A stretch of DNA of 64,000 nt from Azospirillum sp. RU38E (GTDB lineage: Bacteria; Pseudomonadota; Alphaproteobacteria; Azospirillales; Azospirillaceae): positions 26,170 through 90,169 of the forward strand of contig NZ_FZOI01000020.1 in assembly GCF_900188385.1 (NCBI RefSeq), read 5' to 3'. The notes beneath the pieces are model-generated. The model was given only the letters and a program-made list of their open reading frames with translations, had not been told where the DNA came from and did not search any database. Of this stretch, positions 24,380 to 33,311 are shown one piece after another (positions within the stretch are counted from its first letter, which is position 1; every line of letters starts with the position of its first letter). The position numbers and the translations under genes are program-made.

Positions 24380-26032
24380 ATGTCCAGCAACGTTGTTGTC
24401 AAAGTCGAAAAGGCCTCCAAGGGTAACCTGACCGGGCTTAATCTTCTGCATGACCCGGTTCGCAACAAGGGGACGGCCTATACCCGCGATGAACGTTTTC
24501 AGCGTGGTCTTGAAGGTCTGCTGCCGCACGCGGTGGAAACCCTGGACCGGCAGGTGGAACGCGTTCTCGATCACCTGGACCATGTGAAGGATGAGCTGGA
24601 TCAGTACAGCTATCTGATGGATTTGGAAGCGCGGAACGAGACGGTCTTCTACAAGACCGTCATGTCAGACCCCAAGCGCTTCATTCCGATCCTCTATGAT
24701 CCCACGGTGGCGGATGCCTGCGAAGCTTTCGGCAATCTCTATCGCCGGCCGCGCGGCATGTATATCACCCGCCACATGAAGGGCCGGATGGCGCAGGTGC
24801 TGCGCAACTGGCCGGAAAAGGATGTCCGCTTCGTCTGCGTCTCCACCGGTGGCCGCATTCTGGGCCTGGGCGATATCGGCGCCAATGGCATGGGCATTCC
24901 GATCGGCAAGCTGCAGCTCTATACCGCCTGCGCCGCGGTTCCGCCGCAGGTTCTGCTGCCCGTTCTGTTCGACATCGGCACCACGAACGAGCATCTGCGG
25001 GCCGATCCCTATTATCTGGGAACCCGCGAAGCCCCGGTGTCAGAGGCGGAGCTGGACGAGCTGACGGAAGAATTTGTTCAGGCCGTCGCGGAAGTGTTCC
25101 CCGGTTGCTGCGTCCATTTCGAAGATTGGAAGGGCACCGACGCTATCCGGATGCTGGACCGCTACAAGGACAAGATCCTCTGCTACAACGATGATATCCA
25201 GGGCACGGCCGCGGTGGCGCTGGCCGGTATCGCCGCCGGTCTGAAGCAGACGGGCGGCAAGCTGACCAACCAGCGCATCCTGTTCCTGGGGGCCGGTTCC
25301 GCGGGCCTTGGCATTGCCAAACTGGTTGCCGCCGAATTGCAGACCCTGGGTCTGTCCCCCGAAGAAGCGCGCAAGCGGGTGCGTCTGTTCGACGTCAATG
25401 GCCTGATCGAATCCTCCCGTCCCGACCTGACGGAAACCCAGAAGCTGTGGGCACAGAATGAAAAGCCCTCGCAGAATTTCGTCGAGGTCATCGAGCAGTT
25501 CAAGCCGACCATCCTGATCGGCGTTTCCACCAAGGCCCGCGCCTTCACCAAGGAAGTGATCGAGGCCATGGCGCGGCTGAACGAACGGCCGATCATCTTC
25601 GCCCTGTCCAACCCGACCCACAAGGCCGAATGCACGGCCGAGGAAGCCTATACTTGGTCCAAGGGCAAGGCCCTGTTCGCCGCTGGCGTGCAGTTCGATG
25701 AGGTGACCTATGAAGGGCATACCTATCGGCCGGGCCAGGCCAATAATTTCTACATCTACCCGGCCATCGGCCTTGCCACCTATGCCGCCCGCCCGACCCG
25801 CCTGAATGACGAATGCTTCATCGTGGCCGCCCATGCGACGGCCGATCAGGTCGGCCCCTCCATGCAGGCCAAGGGCATGTTGTTCCCCAGCCAGGATCAC
25901 ATCCTGGAAACGGAGATCACCACGGCCACCCGCATCGTCGAATACATGTTCAATGCCGGTCTGGCCACCGTTGAACGCCCCGCCGAGATCCGGTCGTGGA
26001 TTGAGAGCCTGCTCTACAACCCGGCCTACTGA
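24380..26032 (+). CDS. NAD-dependent malic enzyme (oxaloacetate-decarboxylating)
   Basis: 550 residues; cytosolic oxidative decarboxylation of L-malate to pyruvate. Family landmarks: NLLHDPVRNKGTAYTRDER, PILYDPTVADACEAFGNLYRRPRGMY, GRILGLGDIGANGMGIPIGKLQLYTA, KILCYNDDIQGTAAVALAG, the Rossmann motif FLGAGSAGLGIAKL and IIFALSNPTHKAECTAEEAY. The length is that of the large NAD-type (MaeA/SfcA) enzymes. The ATG at 24380 has AAGGA about nine bases upstream. It is transcribed from a sigma54 promoter and followed by an AspT-type transporter, consistent with regulated growth on malate or another C4 acid. Confidence 0.92.
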   Translation: MSSNVVVKVEKASKGNLTGLNLLHDPVRNKGTAYTRDERFQRGLEGLLPHAVETLDRQVERVLDHLDHVKDELDQYSYLMDLEARNETVFYKTVMSDPKRFIPILYDPTVADACEAFGNLYRRPRGMYITRHMKGRMAQVLRNWPEKDVRFVCVSTGGRILGLGDIGANGMGIPIGKLQLYTACAAVPPQVLLPVLFDIGTTNEHLRADPYYLGTREAPVSEAELDELTEEFVQAVAEVFPGCCVHFEDWKGTDAIRMLDRYKDKILCYNDDIQGTAAVALAGIAAGLKQTGGKLTNQRILFLGAGSAGLGIAKLVAAELQTLGLSPEEARKRVRLFDVNGLIESSRPDLTETQKLWAQNEKPSQNFVEVIEQFKPTILIGVSTKARAFTKEVIEAMARLNERPIIFALSNPTHKAECTAEEAYTWSKGKALFAAGVQFDEVTYEGHTYRPGQANNFYIYPAIGLATYAARPTRLNDECFIVAAHATADQVGPSMQAKGMLFPSQDHILETEITTATRIVEYMFNAGLATVERPAEIRSWIESLLYNPAY

Positions 26033-26048
26033 TCCGAGGTGCCATTTC

Positions 26049-26081
26049 CCCGGCCGGGACGCGATCAGCATCCCGGCCGGG
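26049..26081. terminator. Intra-operon hairpin between malic enzyme and aspT-like gene
   Basis: Perfect 11-bp arms CCCGGCCGGGA / TCCCGGCCGGG with an 11-base loop in the 68-bp gap. No T tract, so it more likely tunes read-through or transcript stability than ends transcription fully. Confidence 0.45.
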
Positions 26082-26100
26082 TAACGGGAAAGATCTTGTC

Positions 26101-27780
26101 ATGCACTACTTCGTCGAAACACTGCAAAAATACCCGGAGATCGCCCTATTCCTGACCATTGGCATCGGATTCTGGATCGGCAATTTCAAGATGGGCAAGT
26201 TCAATCTTGGGGTTGTGACCAGCACGCTTCTGGCCGGCCTGCTGGTCGGACAGGTCGGGATCAAGCTGCCCGGCGTCCTGCAATCCACCTTCTTTGCCAT
26301 GTTCCTGTTCTCGGTTGGCTATTCGGTCGGGCCGCAATTCATCCGTGCGCTACGCAGTGATGGTCTGCCGCAGGTTGTCTTTGCGATCATCATCTGCCTG
26401 GTCGGTACCGGCACGGCCATCGCGCTGGGCAAGCTGCTGGGCTATAATGGTGCCCTGACGGCCGGCCTGCTTTCCGGCGGCTACACCAATTCGACGGTGC
26501 TGGGTGTGGCCACCGATCTGATCAACCAGTCGGGCCTGCCGGACGTCGATCTGAAGGCATCGCTGGCGCTGCTGCCGGTTGCCTATGCCGTCACCTATCC
26601 TTTCGGCACCATCGGTTCAGCCTATGCGCTGGCCAATTTCGCGCCCAAGCTGCTGGGCTTTGATCTGGCCAAGGTTTGCCAGGAATATGAAGCGGCCCAT
26701 GGCGGCAAGAAGGTGGGCACCACGGCTTACCGTGAATATTCTGCCCGCGCCGTCCGCCTCAGCAGCGGCGCGTTGATTGGCAAGACGGTTGAACAGGTGG
26801 AGAAGATGTTCGGCAACGAAATCTTCATCCGTCGGATGCGATCGGTGGAGGGCGGTGCCATCATCGATTGCCAGCGTGATACGGTGCTCACCGAGAATGC
26901 CATCCTGGCTGTTTCCGGCAGCCTGTCGGCCCTGCTGGCCTATGCCCATGAATTTGGTCCGGAGCTGAAGGATGTGCCGCTGCTGGACTTCTCGACCGAG
27001 CTGCTGGACCTTGTCGTCACCAACAAGGCCTATGCCGGCAAGACGCTGGGCGAACTGATCCACAGCCTGTTCGGGGAGCCTGGCCGCGGCGTCTTCCTGA
27101 CCAAATATACCCGCTCTGACGTTGTCATGAGCATGAACGAGAATACCAAGATCCAGCGCGGTGATGTGCTGACCATCCTGGGCGCCAAGGCCGATGTGGC
27201 CAAGATTGCCAAGGAACTGGGTTATGCCGACCGCCCGGTGGAAGGTTCGGACATGGCCTTCATGGCTTTCGGTATCGTGCTGGGCTCGCTGATCGGTGCC
27301 TTCACCCTGCGCATTGGTGGCATCCCGCTGTCGCTGGGTACGGCCGTCGGCGCCATCGTCGCCGGTATCATCTCCGGTTACCTGCGGTCAACGATGCGCA
27401 CCTTCGGGCATATTCCCGGCCCGGCCATCTGGGTGTTCAACAATGTCGGCCTGAACGGCTTCATCGCCTGTATCGGTCTCAATGCCGCCCTGGGCTTCGT
27501 CGGTGGCATACAGAATTACGGCTTTGCCCTGTTCCTGGCCGGCACGCTGGTCACGCTGGTGCCGATCATCGTCGGCGTCCTGCTGGGGCATTATGTGTTC
27601 AAGTTCCACCCCGGCATCATGCTTGGCGCCGTTGCCGGCGCCCGTTCCACCACCGCCGCACTGGGCGCGTTGCAGGAAATGTCCAAGAGCAATGTGCCGG
27701 TCGTCGGCTATGCCACGGGCTATGCCACCTCCCGCCTTGTCATGGCATTGCTGACCATCGTTGTCGTCAACGTCTTCTGA
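26101..27780 (+). CDS. Aspartate:alanine antiporter-type (AspT/AAEx) transporter
   Basis: 559 residues with the duplicated AspT/YidE/YbjL membrane domain: an N-terminal block of about five helices (GIGFWIGNFKMGKFNLG, FLFSVGYSVGPQF, GLLSGGYTNSTVLGVA), central hydrophilic TrkA_C-like (RCK) segments at about residues 205-375, and a C-terminal membrane block (GGIPLSLGTAVGAIVAGIISGYLRST, GLNGFIACIGLNAALGFV, VAGARSTTAALGALQE). Family members exchange aspartate/alanine or export succinate. Being paired with malic enzyme under one sigma54 promoter suggests C4-dicarboxylate exchange or export here; this is inference. Confidence 0.9.
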   Translation: MHYFVETLQKYPEIALFLTIGIGFWIGNFKMGKFNLGVVTSTLLAGLLVGQVGIKLPGVLQSTFFAMFLFSVGYSVGPQFIRALRSDGLPQVVFAIIICLVGTGTAIALGKLLGYNGALTAGLLSGGYTNSTVLGVATDLINQSGLPDVDLKASLALLPVAYAVTYPFGTIGSAYALANFAPKLLGFDLAKVCQEYEAAHGGKKVGTTAYREYSARAVRLSSGALIGKTVEQVEKMFGNEIFIRRMRSVEGGAIIDCQRDTVLTENAILAVSGSLSALLAYAHEFGPELKDVPLLDFSTELLDLVVTNKAYAGKTLGELIHSLFGEPGRGVFLTKYTRSDVVMSMNENTKIQRGDVLTILGAKADVAKIAKELGYADRPVEGSDMAFMAFGIVLGSLIGAFTLRIGGIPLSLGTAVGAIVAGIISGYLRSTMRTFGHIPGPAIWVFNNVGLNGFIACIGLNAALGFVGGIQNYGFALFLAGTLVTLVPIIVGVLLGHYVFKFHPGIMLGAVAGARSTTAALGALQEMSKSNVPVVGYATGYATSRLVMALLTIVVVNVF

Positions 27781-27807
27781 TCAAAGTGCGGTGTGGACAT
27801 AATACCG

Positions 27808-27900
27808 GCGGCACCAGCATCCGCTGGCTTGGCTACGCCACACGAGCGGCGCTGCGGCGGTCGCAGCATTACCATCGGTCGAGAATTTTGACCGATGGTA
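27808..27900 (-). repeat. Composite palindromic repeat, copy B
   Basis: Minus-strand order: outer hairpin TACCATCGGTC / GACCGATGGTA (27870-27900), second hairpin GCTGCG / CGCAGC (27851-27867) containing GCGACCGCCG, head GTGTGGCGTAGCCAAG (27828-27843), then GGAT-loop hairpin CCAGC-GGAT-GCTGG (27814-27827). Same architecture as the copies at 36.7 and 46.6 kb, with a different stem sequence. Confidence 0.75.
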
Positions 27901-27945
27901 CAAGCCGCCCCTTGAGACACCGTCACACACATTACGCAAAAACGA

Positions 27946-27976
27946 GAGTGTGTTTCCGGTCTCCGGAAACACACTC
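27946..27976. terminator. Strong hairpin, terminator-like on the minus strand
   Basis: Perfect 14-bp arms GAGTGTGTTTCCGG / CCGGAAACACACTC with a 3-base loop. On the minus strand it is followed by TCTCGTTTTTG, as expected for a Rho-independent terminator downstream of nlpD. Confidence 0.65.
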
Positions 27977-28008
27977 CAAAGCATAAGTACTGTGGCTTCA
28001 GGGCCTGC

Positions 28009-28041
28009 ATCCCCTGGGTCATTATCGATGACCCAGGGGAT
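28009..28041 (+). terminator. Terminator overlapping the nlpD stop codon
   Basis: Perfect 14-bp arms ATCCCCTGGGTCAT / ATGACCCAGGGGAT with a 5-base loop; on the plus strand it is followed by TATTTTTCC. It should stop transcripts coming from the AspT side and could also serve nlpD on the minus strand. Confidence 0.7.
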
Positions 28042-29303
28042 TATTTTTCCAGCTGCCCCATCGGGTCGACCACCTGATCGCCCTTGCGCACGGCGAAATG
28101 CAGTTGCGGAAAGCGGACATTGCCGGTCTGGCCCACCGTGCCGATGGACTGGCCGCGCGTCACCCGCTGACCCTGCTGCACGCCGATATCGGCCAGATGG
28201 GCATAGACGGTGACCCACCCACCATCATGGCGGATCAGCACCAGATTGCCGAAGGATTTCAGCTGATTGCCGGCATAGGCGACGATGCCGGCCTCTGCCG
28301 CGGCCACGGCCGTGCCTTGGGCGGCGGCAATATTGATGCCGTCATTGCGCAAGCCACCGGGCTTGGCGCCATAGGTGGAGATGATCTCCCCCCGCAGCGG
28401 CCACAAGAAGCGGGCAGCGGTGCGCGGCGGCGGTGCCTCGTCCGGCTTGGCCAGCGGGGTGGCGGTGGCCACCTGGGGGGCTGGCGTGGGGGCCGGTTGC
28501 GTGGCCGCCGGCGGTGTTGGCGCTGCCGGGGCCGGGGTCACCGGTGCCGGCTGACGGTTGGCGGGCAGCACCGGTGCGGTGCCACTGCTGGCGGTTCCAT
28601 TGCCGTTGCCGGCATGGGGGACGACGGCGGCCGGCGGCGGGGCTAGGGTTTCCGCCTCCACCCCGCGCTTGCCGGCTGCCGGTGTCGTGCTGGTGGCCAC
28701 CGGTGCCGTCACGGTCGGGCGGACCGGTGCCGGGGTTACCGGTTTGGCTGTCGCCGGGGCCGATGGGTCCAGCGGCACCGCCTCCACAGCGGGGCGGGTG
28801 GCGCGGGCTGGCGGGGCGGAACTGGTGGCCGGCGGCATGTCCGGCTTGCGGGCTGGTGCCGGCGCCGTGCTGGTGCTGGCCACCTGCGCCGGGACGCTGC
28901 CGCCACCGCTGCCCGGCATTTGCAATTGCTGACCCACCCGCACCATATAGGGCGGCTGCAGGCCATTCAGACGGATGATTTCCGCCATATCGACATTCAT
29001 CTGCCGGGCGATGCCATAGACCGTATCACCCGCCTTCACCTGATAGGTGCGGGGTGTCGGCAGGCTCAGCCGCTGGCCGGGATGCAGCGTATAGGGCGGG
29101 GCCAGCCCGTTCAGGCTGATCAGCGCCTCGGGCGAAACATGGTATTGGGCGGCCAGCGACTGCACCGTGTCGCCGCGCGAAACGAAGATGGCATTGGCCG
29201 GCGCTGCCGGCGGCGCGGCGTGGGGCAAGTCCCCTTCCGTGGAACAGCCGGACAGCAGGCCCAGGGCCAGCAGGGGAACAGCGATGGTGGTGGCCAGACG
29301 CAT
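28041..29303 (-). CDS. nlpD: NlpD-like lipoprotein: two LysM domains and degenerate M23/LytM domain
   Basis: 420 residues. Lipoprotein signal with lipobox LSGC (LLALGLLSGCS), then two LysM peptidoglycan-binding repeats (FVSRGDTVQSLAAQYHVSPEALISLNGL and YQVKAGDTVYGIARQMNVDMAEIIRLNGL). A Pro/Ala-rich linker of about 170 residues precedes the C-terminal LytM fold. The metal motif that should read HxxxD is NDGINIAA, and the final HxH has become QLHFAV, so zinc ligands are lost. That fits the non-catalytic NlpD/EnvC type, which activates cell-wall amidases during division. Two bases separate it from the upstream pcm stop. The start at 29303 places the signal peptide first. Confidence 0.88.
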   Translation of the reverse strand: MRLATTIAVPLLALGLLSGCSTEGDLPHAAPPAAPANAIFVSRGDTVQSLAAQYHVSPEALISLNGLAPPYTLHPGQRLSLPTPRTYQVKAGDTVYGIARQMNVDMAEIIRLNGLQPPYMVRVGQQLQMPGSGGGSVPAQVASTSTAPAPARKPDMPPATSSAPPARATRPAVEAVPLDPSAPATAKPVTPAPVRPTVTAPVATSTTPAAGKRGVEAETLAPPPAAVVPHAGNGNGTASSGTAPVLPANRQPAPVTPAPAAPTPPAATQPAPTPAPQVATATPLAKPDEAPPPRTAARFLWPLRGEIISTYGAKPGGLRNDGINIAAAQGTAVAAAEAGIVAYAGNQLKSFGNLVLIRHDGGWVTVYAHLADIGVQQGQRVTRGQSIGTVGQTGNVRFPQLHFAVRKGDQVVDPMGQLEK

Positions 29304-29305
29304 CG

Positions 29306-29986
29306 TCAGCCCACGCCGCTTTGCGGCGGATAAGATGCGATATCCGGTAACAGGGGGACGAATCGAACGGGCCACAATTCCTCTCGCTGCAATCCACATT
29401 CGCCGTCACCATCCGCCAGGGGCCGCCGGAAACGGACAACCCTCAGCGCACGGTGATCGGGGCCTAGCGGTATGACCATGATACCACCGGGCGCCAGTTG
29501 ATCCACCAGATCGGGCGGGGGATGGCCGATACAGCCGGCCGTCACCAAAATCCGCTCGAACGGGGCTGCCTCCGGCCAGCCGCGCCGGCCATCGGCCAGC
29601 CGGGCCGTGACATTGGGCAGCCGCAGGGCGGCGAACCGTGCCTCTGCCTCTTGCAACAGGGGCTGGTGCCGCTCGACCGTATACACGTGCCGGGCGATCT
29701 TGGCCAGAATGGCGGCCTGATAGCCGCTTCCCGTGCCGATTTCCAGCACCTTATCGTTCGCCCCTGCCGCCAGCGCCTGGCTCATCAGCCCTACCACCTG
29801 TGGCTGGCTGATGGTCTGGCCATGGCCGATGGGCAGGGCGGTATCCTCATAGGCCTGATCACGGAACGGGGCTGGCACGAACAGTTCGCGCGGTACCAGC
29901 TCCACCGCCCGCAGCACATTGACATCGGTGATGCCCTGGCGGCGCAGCAACATCAGCAGCCTGATCTTGCTGGCCGCCCGGTTCAC
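29306..29986 (-). CDS. pcm: Protein-L-isoaspartate O-methyltransferase
   Basis: 226 residues; SAM-dependent repair of isoaspartyl residues in aged proteins. The SAM motif I VLEIGTGSGYQAAILAKIA is clear, preceded by LPIGHGQTISQPQVVGLMSQAL (the family's substrate-side motif) and followed by the YTVERHQPLLQEA acidic end of strand 2 and RILVTAGCIGHPP. Length is typical. It overlaps surE by four bases (ATGA), part of the minus-strand run serS-surE-pcm-nlpD. Confidence 0.95.
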   Translation of the reverse strand: MNRAASKIRLLMLLRRQGITDVNVLRAVELVPRELFVPAPFRDQAYEDTALPIGHGQTISQPQVVGLMSQALAAGANDKVLEIGTGSGYQAAILAKIARHVYTVERHQPLLQEAEARFAALRLPNVTARLADGRRGWPEAAPFERILVTAGCIGHPPPDLVDQLAPGGIMVIPLGPDHRALRVVRFRRPLADGDGECGLQREELWPVRFVPLLPDIASYPPQSGVG

Positions 29987-30765
29987 GCCAAGGCCCCCTT
30001 CAACGCCTCCAGACAGGCGTAATGCGTCAGGTCCAGATAGATCGGCGTGACCGAGATGCCGCCATGGGAAACGACATGCACATCGGTATCCGCCGGTACC
30101 TCTGTTTCCCCGCGCGCCATGCCGATCCAGAAATAACGCCGGCCGCGCGGGTCGATCCGCTCATCCAGCTCATCCCCGATCTTGCGGTTGCCATGGCGCA
30201 CCACATGCACGCCGGTCACCTCATCGGGCGGCACGGCGGGGTAATTCACATTCATCAGCACATGGCGCGGCCAGTCCACCGCCATGATTTTGCGAACGAT
30301 ATCGGCACCATGGCGTTCCGCCACCGACCAGTCGGGCGGGCTGTCCGGGCGGGTCCGCTGGCTCATGGCGATGGCGCGCACGCCCAGCAACGTCGCCTCC
30401 ATCGCACAGGCAATCGTGCCGGAATAGGTGACATCCTCTCCCAGATTGCTGCCATGGTTGATGCCAGACAGCACCAGGGTCGGTTTGCGGTCCTGCATCA
30501 GGTGGTTGATGGCCAGCAGCACGCAATCAGTGGGCGTGCCATCCACCGTATAGCGTTTCGGCCCCACTTCCCGCAGGCGCAGGGGCCGATGCATGGTCAG
30601 GCTGTGGCTGGCGCCGGATTGCTCCGTCTCCGGCGCCACCACCCAGACATCATCGGTCAGCGACCGGGCGATCTGTTCCAGTACGCCCAGCCCAGCGGCA
30701 TGAATGCCATCATCATTGCTGACCAGGATGCGCGCGCCGGTGAAATCAAAGCTGGGATTGCTCAT
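29983..30765 (-). CDS. surE: 5'-nucleotidase SurE
   Basis: 260 residues; metal-dependent nucleoside-5'-monophosphate phosphatase, cytosolic. The N-terminal metal site ILVSNDDGIHAAGL (DD motif), the VVAPETEQSGASHSLT region, VDGTPTDCVLLAINHL and LVLSGINHGSNLGEDVTYSGTIACAMEA are all hallmark SurE motifs. The start codon overlaps the serS stop by one base (TGATG) and the end overlaps pcm, which indicates a tight operon. Confidence 0.95.
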   Translation of the reverse strand: MSNPSFDFTGARILVSNDDGIHAAGLGVLEQIARSLTDDVWVVAPETEQSGASHSLTMHRPLRLREVGPKRYTVDGTPTDCVLLAINHLMQDRKPTLVLSGINHGSNLGEDVTYSGTIACAMEATLLGVRAIAMSQRTRPDSPPDWSVAERHGADIVRKIMAVDWPRHVLMNVNYPAVPPDEVTGVHVVRHGNRKIGDELDERIDPRGRRYFWIGMARGETEVPADTDVHVVSHGGISVTPIYLDLTHYACLEALKGALA

Positions 30766-32033
30766 CACGCGGTGATCCGTTCCAGCCCGCCCATATAGGG
30801 GCGCAACGCTTCCGGCACCAGGATGGAGCCATCGGCCTGCTGGTAATTTTCCAGCACGGCGATCAGGCAGCGGCCCACGGCCACGCCCGACCCGTTCAGC
30901 GTGTGCAGGAACTGGGTGTTCTTGTCGCCCTTGGCGCGGAAGCGGGCCTTCATGCGGCGGGCCTGGAAATCCCCGCAATTGGAGCAGCTGGAGATTTCAC
31001 GGTACATGCCCTGGCCGGGCAACCAGACCTCAATATCGTAGGTCTTCTGGGCGGAGAAGCCCATATCGCCGGTGCAGAGCGTGACGGTGCGGAAGGGCAG
31101 GCCCAGCCGCTTCAGCACGGTTTCGGCGGCATCCGTCATCCGTTCATGTTCCGCCGCCGACTGGTCGGGTCGGGTGATGGAGACCATTTCCACCTTATAG
31201 AACTGGTGCTGGCGGATCATGCCGCGCGTATCGCGTCCGGCCGACCCGGCTTCGGACCGGAAGCAGGGGGTGCGGGCGGTCAGGCGCAGCGGCAGTTCGT
31301 CGGCATCCAGAATGGCGTCATTGACCAGATTGGTCAGCGGCACCTCTGCCGTCGGGATCAGCCAGAAACCATTGGTGGTCTGGAACAGGTCTTCGGTGAA
31401 TTTCGGCAGCTGCGCGGTGCCGAAGGCCGCATCATCCTTCACCAGCAGGGGCGGGGACACTTCCTCGAACCCGTACTCGTTGGTGTGGATATCCAGCATG
31501 AAATCGCCCAGCGCCCGTTCCAGCCGGGCCAGCTTGCCGCGCAGCACGGTGAAGCGCGCACCCGACAGCTTGGCGGCCAGATCAAAGCTCATCAGGCCCA
31601 GCGCTTCGCCCAGCTCGAAATGCTGCTTGGCATTGGCGATCTCTACAGGCGTGCCAATGCGGCGGATTTCCACATTGTCATGCTCATCCTTGCCCGCCGG
31701 CACATCATCGGCCGGGATGTTGGGCAGGCTGGCCAGGATGCCATCCAGTTCGGCGCCCAGTTCCTTTTCCTGCTGTTCCAGGGCGGGCAGCTTTTCCTTC
31801 AGCGCCGCCACCTCATCCAGCAAAGGCTGGGCATCGCGCCCTTCCTTCTTATAGGTGCCGATCAGCTTGGAGGCTTCGTTGCGGCGGGCCTGCAATTCCT
31901 GGAATTCGGTCTGCAGGGCGCGGCGGCGCTGGTCCAGTGCCAGAATGTCGGACGACTGGGCGGACAGTCCGCGCCGGGCCAGGCCACGGTCGAAAGCATC
32001 GGGATTGTCGCGGATGGAACGAAGGTCGTGCAT
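30765..32033 (-). CDS. serS: Serine-tRNA ligase
   Basis: 422 residues; class II synthetase charging tRNA-Ser. The N-terminal long coiled-coil arm spans roughly residues 30-105 ([39 protein letters not shown]). Class II motif 2 is seen in [30 protein letters not shown] and motif 3 in [20 protein letters not shown]. It heads the serS-surE-pcm-nlpD run. No T-box or other leader regulator is visible in the 98 bp upstream. Confidence 0.97.
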   Translation of the reverse strand: MHDLRSIRDNPDAFDRGLARRGLSAQSSDILALDQRRRALQTEFQELQARRNEASKLIGTYKKEGRDAQPLLDEVAALKEKLPALEQQEKELGAELDGILASLPNIPADDVPAGKDEHDNVEIRRIGTPVEIANAKQHFELGEALGLMSFDLAAKLSGARFTVLRGKLARLERALGDFMLDIHTNEYGFEEVSPPLLVKDDAAFGTAQLPKFTEDLFQTTNGFWLIPTAEVPLTNLVNDAILDADELPLRLTARTPCFRSEAGSAGRDTRGMIRQHQFYKVEMVSITRPDQSAAEHERMTDAAETVLKRLGLPFRTVTLCTGDMGFSAQKTYDIEVWLPGQGMYREISSCSNCGDFQARRMKARFRAKGDKNTQFLHTLNGSGVAVGRCLIAVLENYQQADGSILVPEALRPYMGGLERITA

Positions 32034-32122
32034 GACAGCGCCAGTTGAAGCCTAGGGGGGAACAAAGAGTGCATGGCCCTTATAGGGGCAGCAGGGGGGT
32101 GCCGTCCAGGGACAGCGGTTGT

Positions 32123-32141
32123 GAAGCCCGTTCAGGGCTTC
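32123..32141. terminator. Small hairpin at the end of the phytase-like gene
   Basis: GAAGCCC-GTTCA-GGGCTTC overlaps the stop codon of the minus-strand esterase-like phytase gene. No T tract. Confidence 0.4.
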
Positions 32142-33145
32142 CATTCGAACATCATCATGATGGTTCTTTGCAGCACAAAGAAATTATCATCGGAGATAAT
32201 GTGGATGAAGACGCCGCCATCTTTGGAGCGGCGGACATCGATTCCCTCAAAATTATCGGTCAGCAGGGGCGGGTCCAGCCGGGCGATCTCCCGTCCCGCC
32301 AGGGTGCCGCCGGCGACCGTCCCCGCCGCCAGGGCCTTGGCATCAATATGCATGATGCGGTTGCCCCAGCCCCCCAACATGCCGACGCGCCGTTCCAGCA
32401 CCAGGATGCCGCCATCCGGCAGGTTTGCCGCATCCACCGGCAGGAAGGGCGGGTGGCCCTGATAGCGGCATTCCACCCAGTTGCCGGATCGGCCGATCCA
32501 AGCCCGGTGCAGACCTTTCTCCCCCTGGGCTTCCCCTTCCGCGATCAGCAGCAGCCGGCTGTCCGGCAGCATCAGGGCAGTTTCCAGCCCGGCATTGAAA
32601 TCCAGCTCTTTCAAGCCCGCCGGGCCGTCCAGCGGCACCGGCGTCACCCCGGCCAGGGCCGGGCCATAGCGCAGCAGGCGATGCTCGCGCTCAAACCCGA
32701 CAACCCAGCCATCCCCGGGCCAGGGGCCGATCAGGGCCAGTGATTCGCTGTCATTCTTGCCGCCCTGCAGCACGCTGCCGTCACTTTCCAGCAAGGTGCC
32801 CAGGGTGAAATCACCCATGCCGGCCAATGTTCCATCCGACCGGTAGGAGAGCCGGCCCGCCACCTTGTCCCCCCGGTCGGAGATGGCGACGAACTGCCCG
32901 CCATCGGGGCTGACCCGCAGGGCGGACAGCCCGCCAATGGCCTTGCGCGGCCCCTGCAGCGCCACGGCACCCTTGAACACCAGTTCCCCCACGCGCTGCG
33001 GCTGGATGCCGGACGCTTCGGTTTCCAGCAGCTGCACCGGCACGGAATAGGGCAGCGGATCGCCACTGGCACAGCCGGTCAGGCCCAGCGGTGCCAGCAG
33101 CAGACAGAAGGCAAGGTGAAGCAGGCGACGGGGGGAGAGGGCCAT
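32132..33145 (-). CDS. Esterase-like activity of phytase family lipoprotein
   Basis: 337 residues. Lipoprotein signal (LLHLAFCLLLAPLGLTGCAS), then a beta-propeller-like domain of the 'esterase-like activity of phytase' family: GGLSALRVSPDGGQFVAISDRGDKVAG, NDSESLALIGPWPGDGWVVGFER, LEDxNAG-like LKELDFNAGLETALMLPDSRLLLIAEG, and LTDNFEGIDVRR near the end. The exact reaction is uncertain; members act on ester or phosphate bonds outside the cytoplasm. Together with the beta-propeller phytase at 168-1529 it may serve phosphate release, but the two belong to different families. The ATG at 33145 places the signal peptide first. Confidence 0.82.
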   Translation of the reverse strand: MALSPRRLLHLAFCLLLAPLGLTGCASGDPLPYSVPVQLLETEASGIQPQRVGELVFKGAVALQGPRKAIGGLSALRVSPDGGQFVAISDRGDKVAGRLSYRSDGTLAGMGDFTLGTLLESDGSVLQGGKNDSESLALIGPWPGDGWVVGFEREHRLLRYGPALAGVTPVPLDGPAGLKELDFNAGLETALMLPDSRLLLIAEGEAQGEKGLHRAWIGRSGNWVECRYQGHPPFLPVDAANLPDGGILVLERRVGMLGGWGNRIMHIDAKALAAGTVAGGTLAGREIARLDPPLLTDNFEGIDVRRSKDGGVFIHIISDDNFFVLQRTIMMMFEWKP

Positions 33146-33311
33146 GGGCGGGCGGGTTTCCCTTGTGGGGGCGGGACGGGCGGGCATGAAACAGGGTGGT
33201 GCCTGTCCCGGTCAAGCCATCATGCCTGTTCAATCTTCTTTCGCAGCGCCGCATGGGCAGCTATCCTGCTACCCAACCTTTGGCATTCCACAAGATCAGG
33301 TACCCGACATC

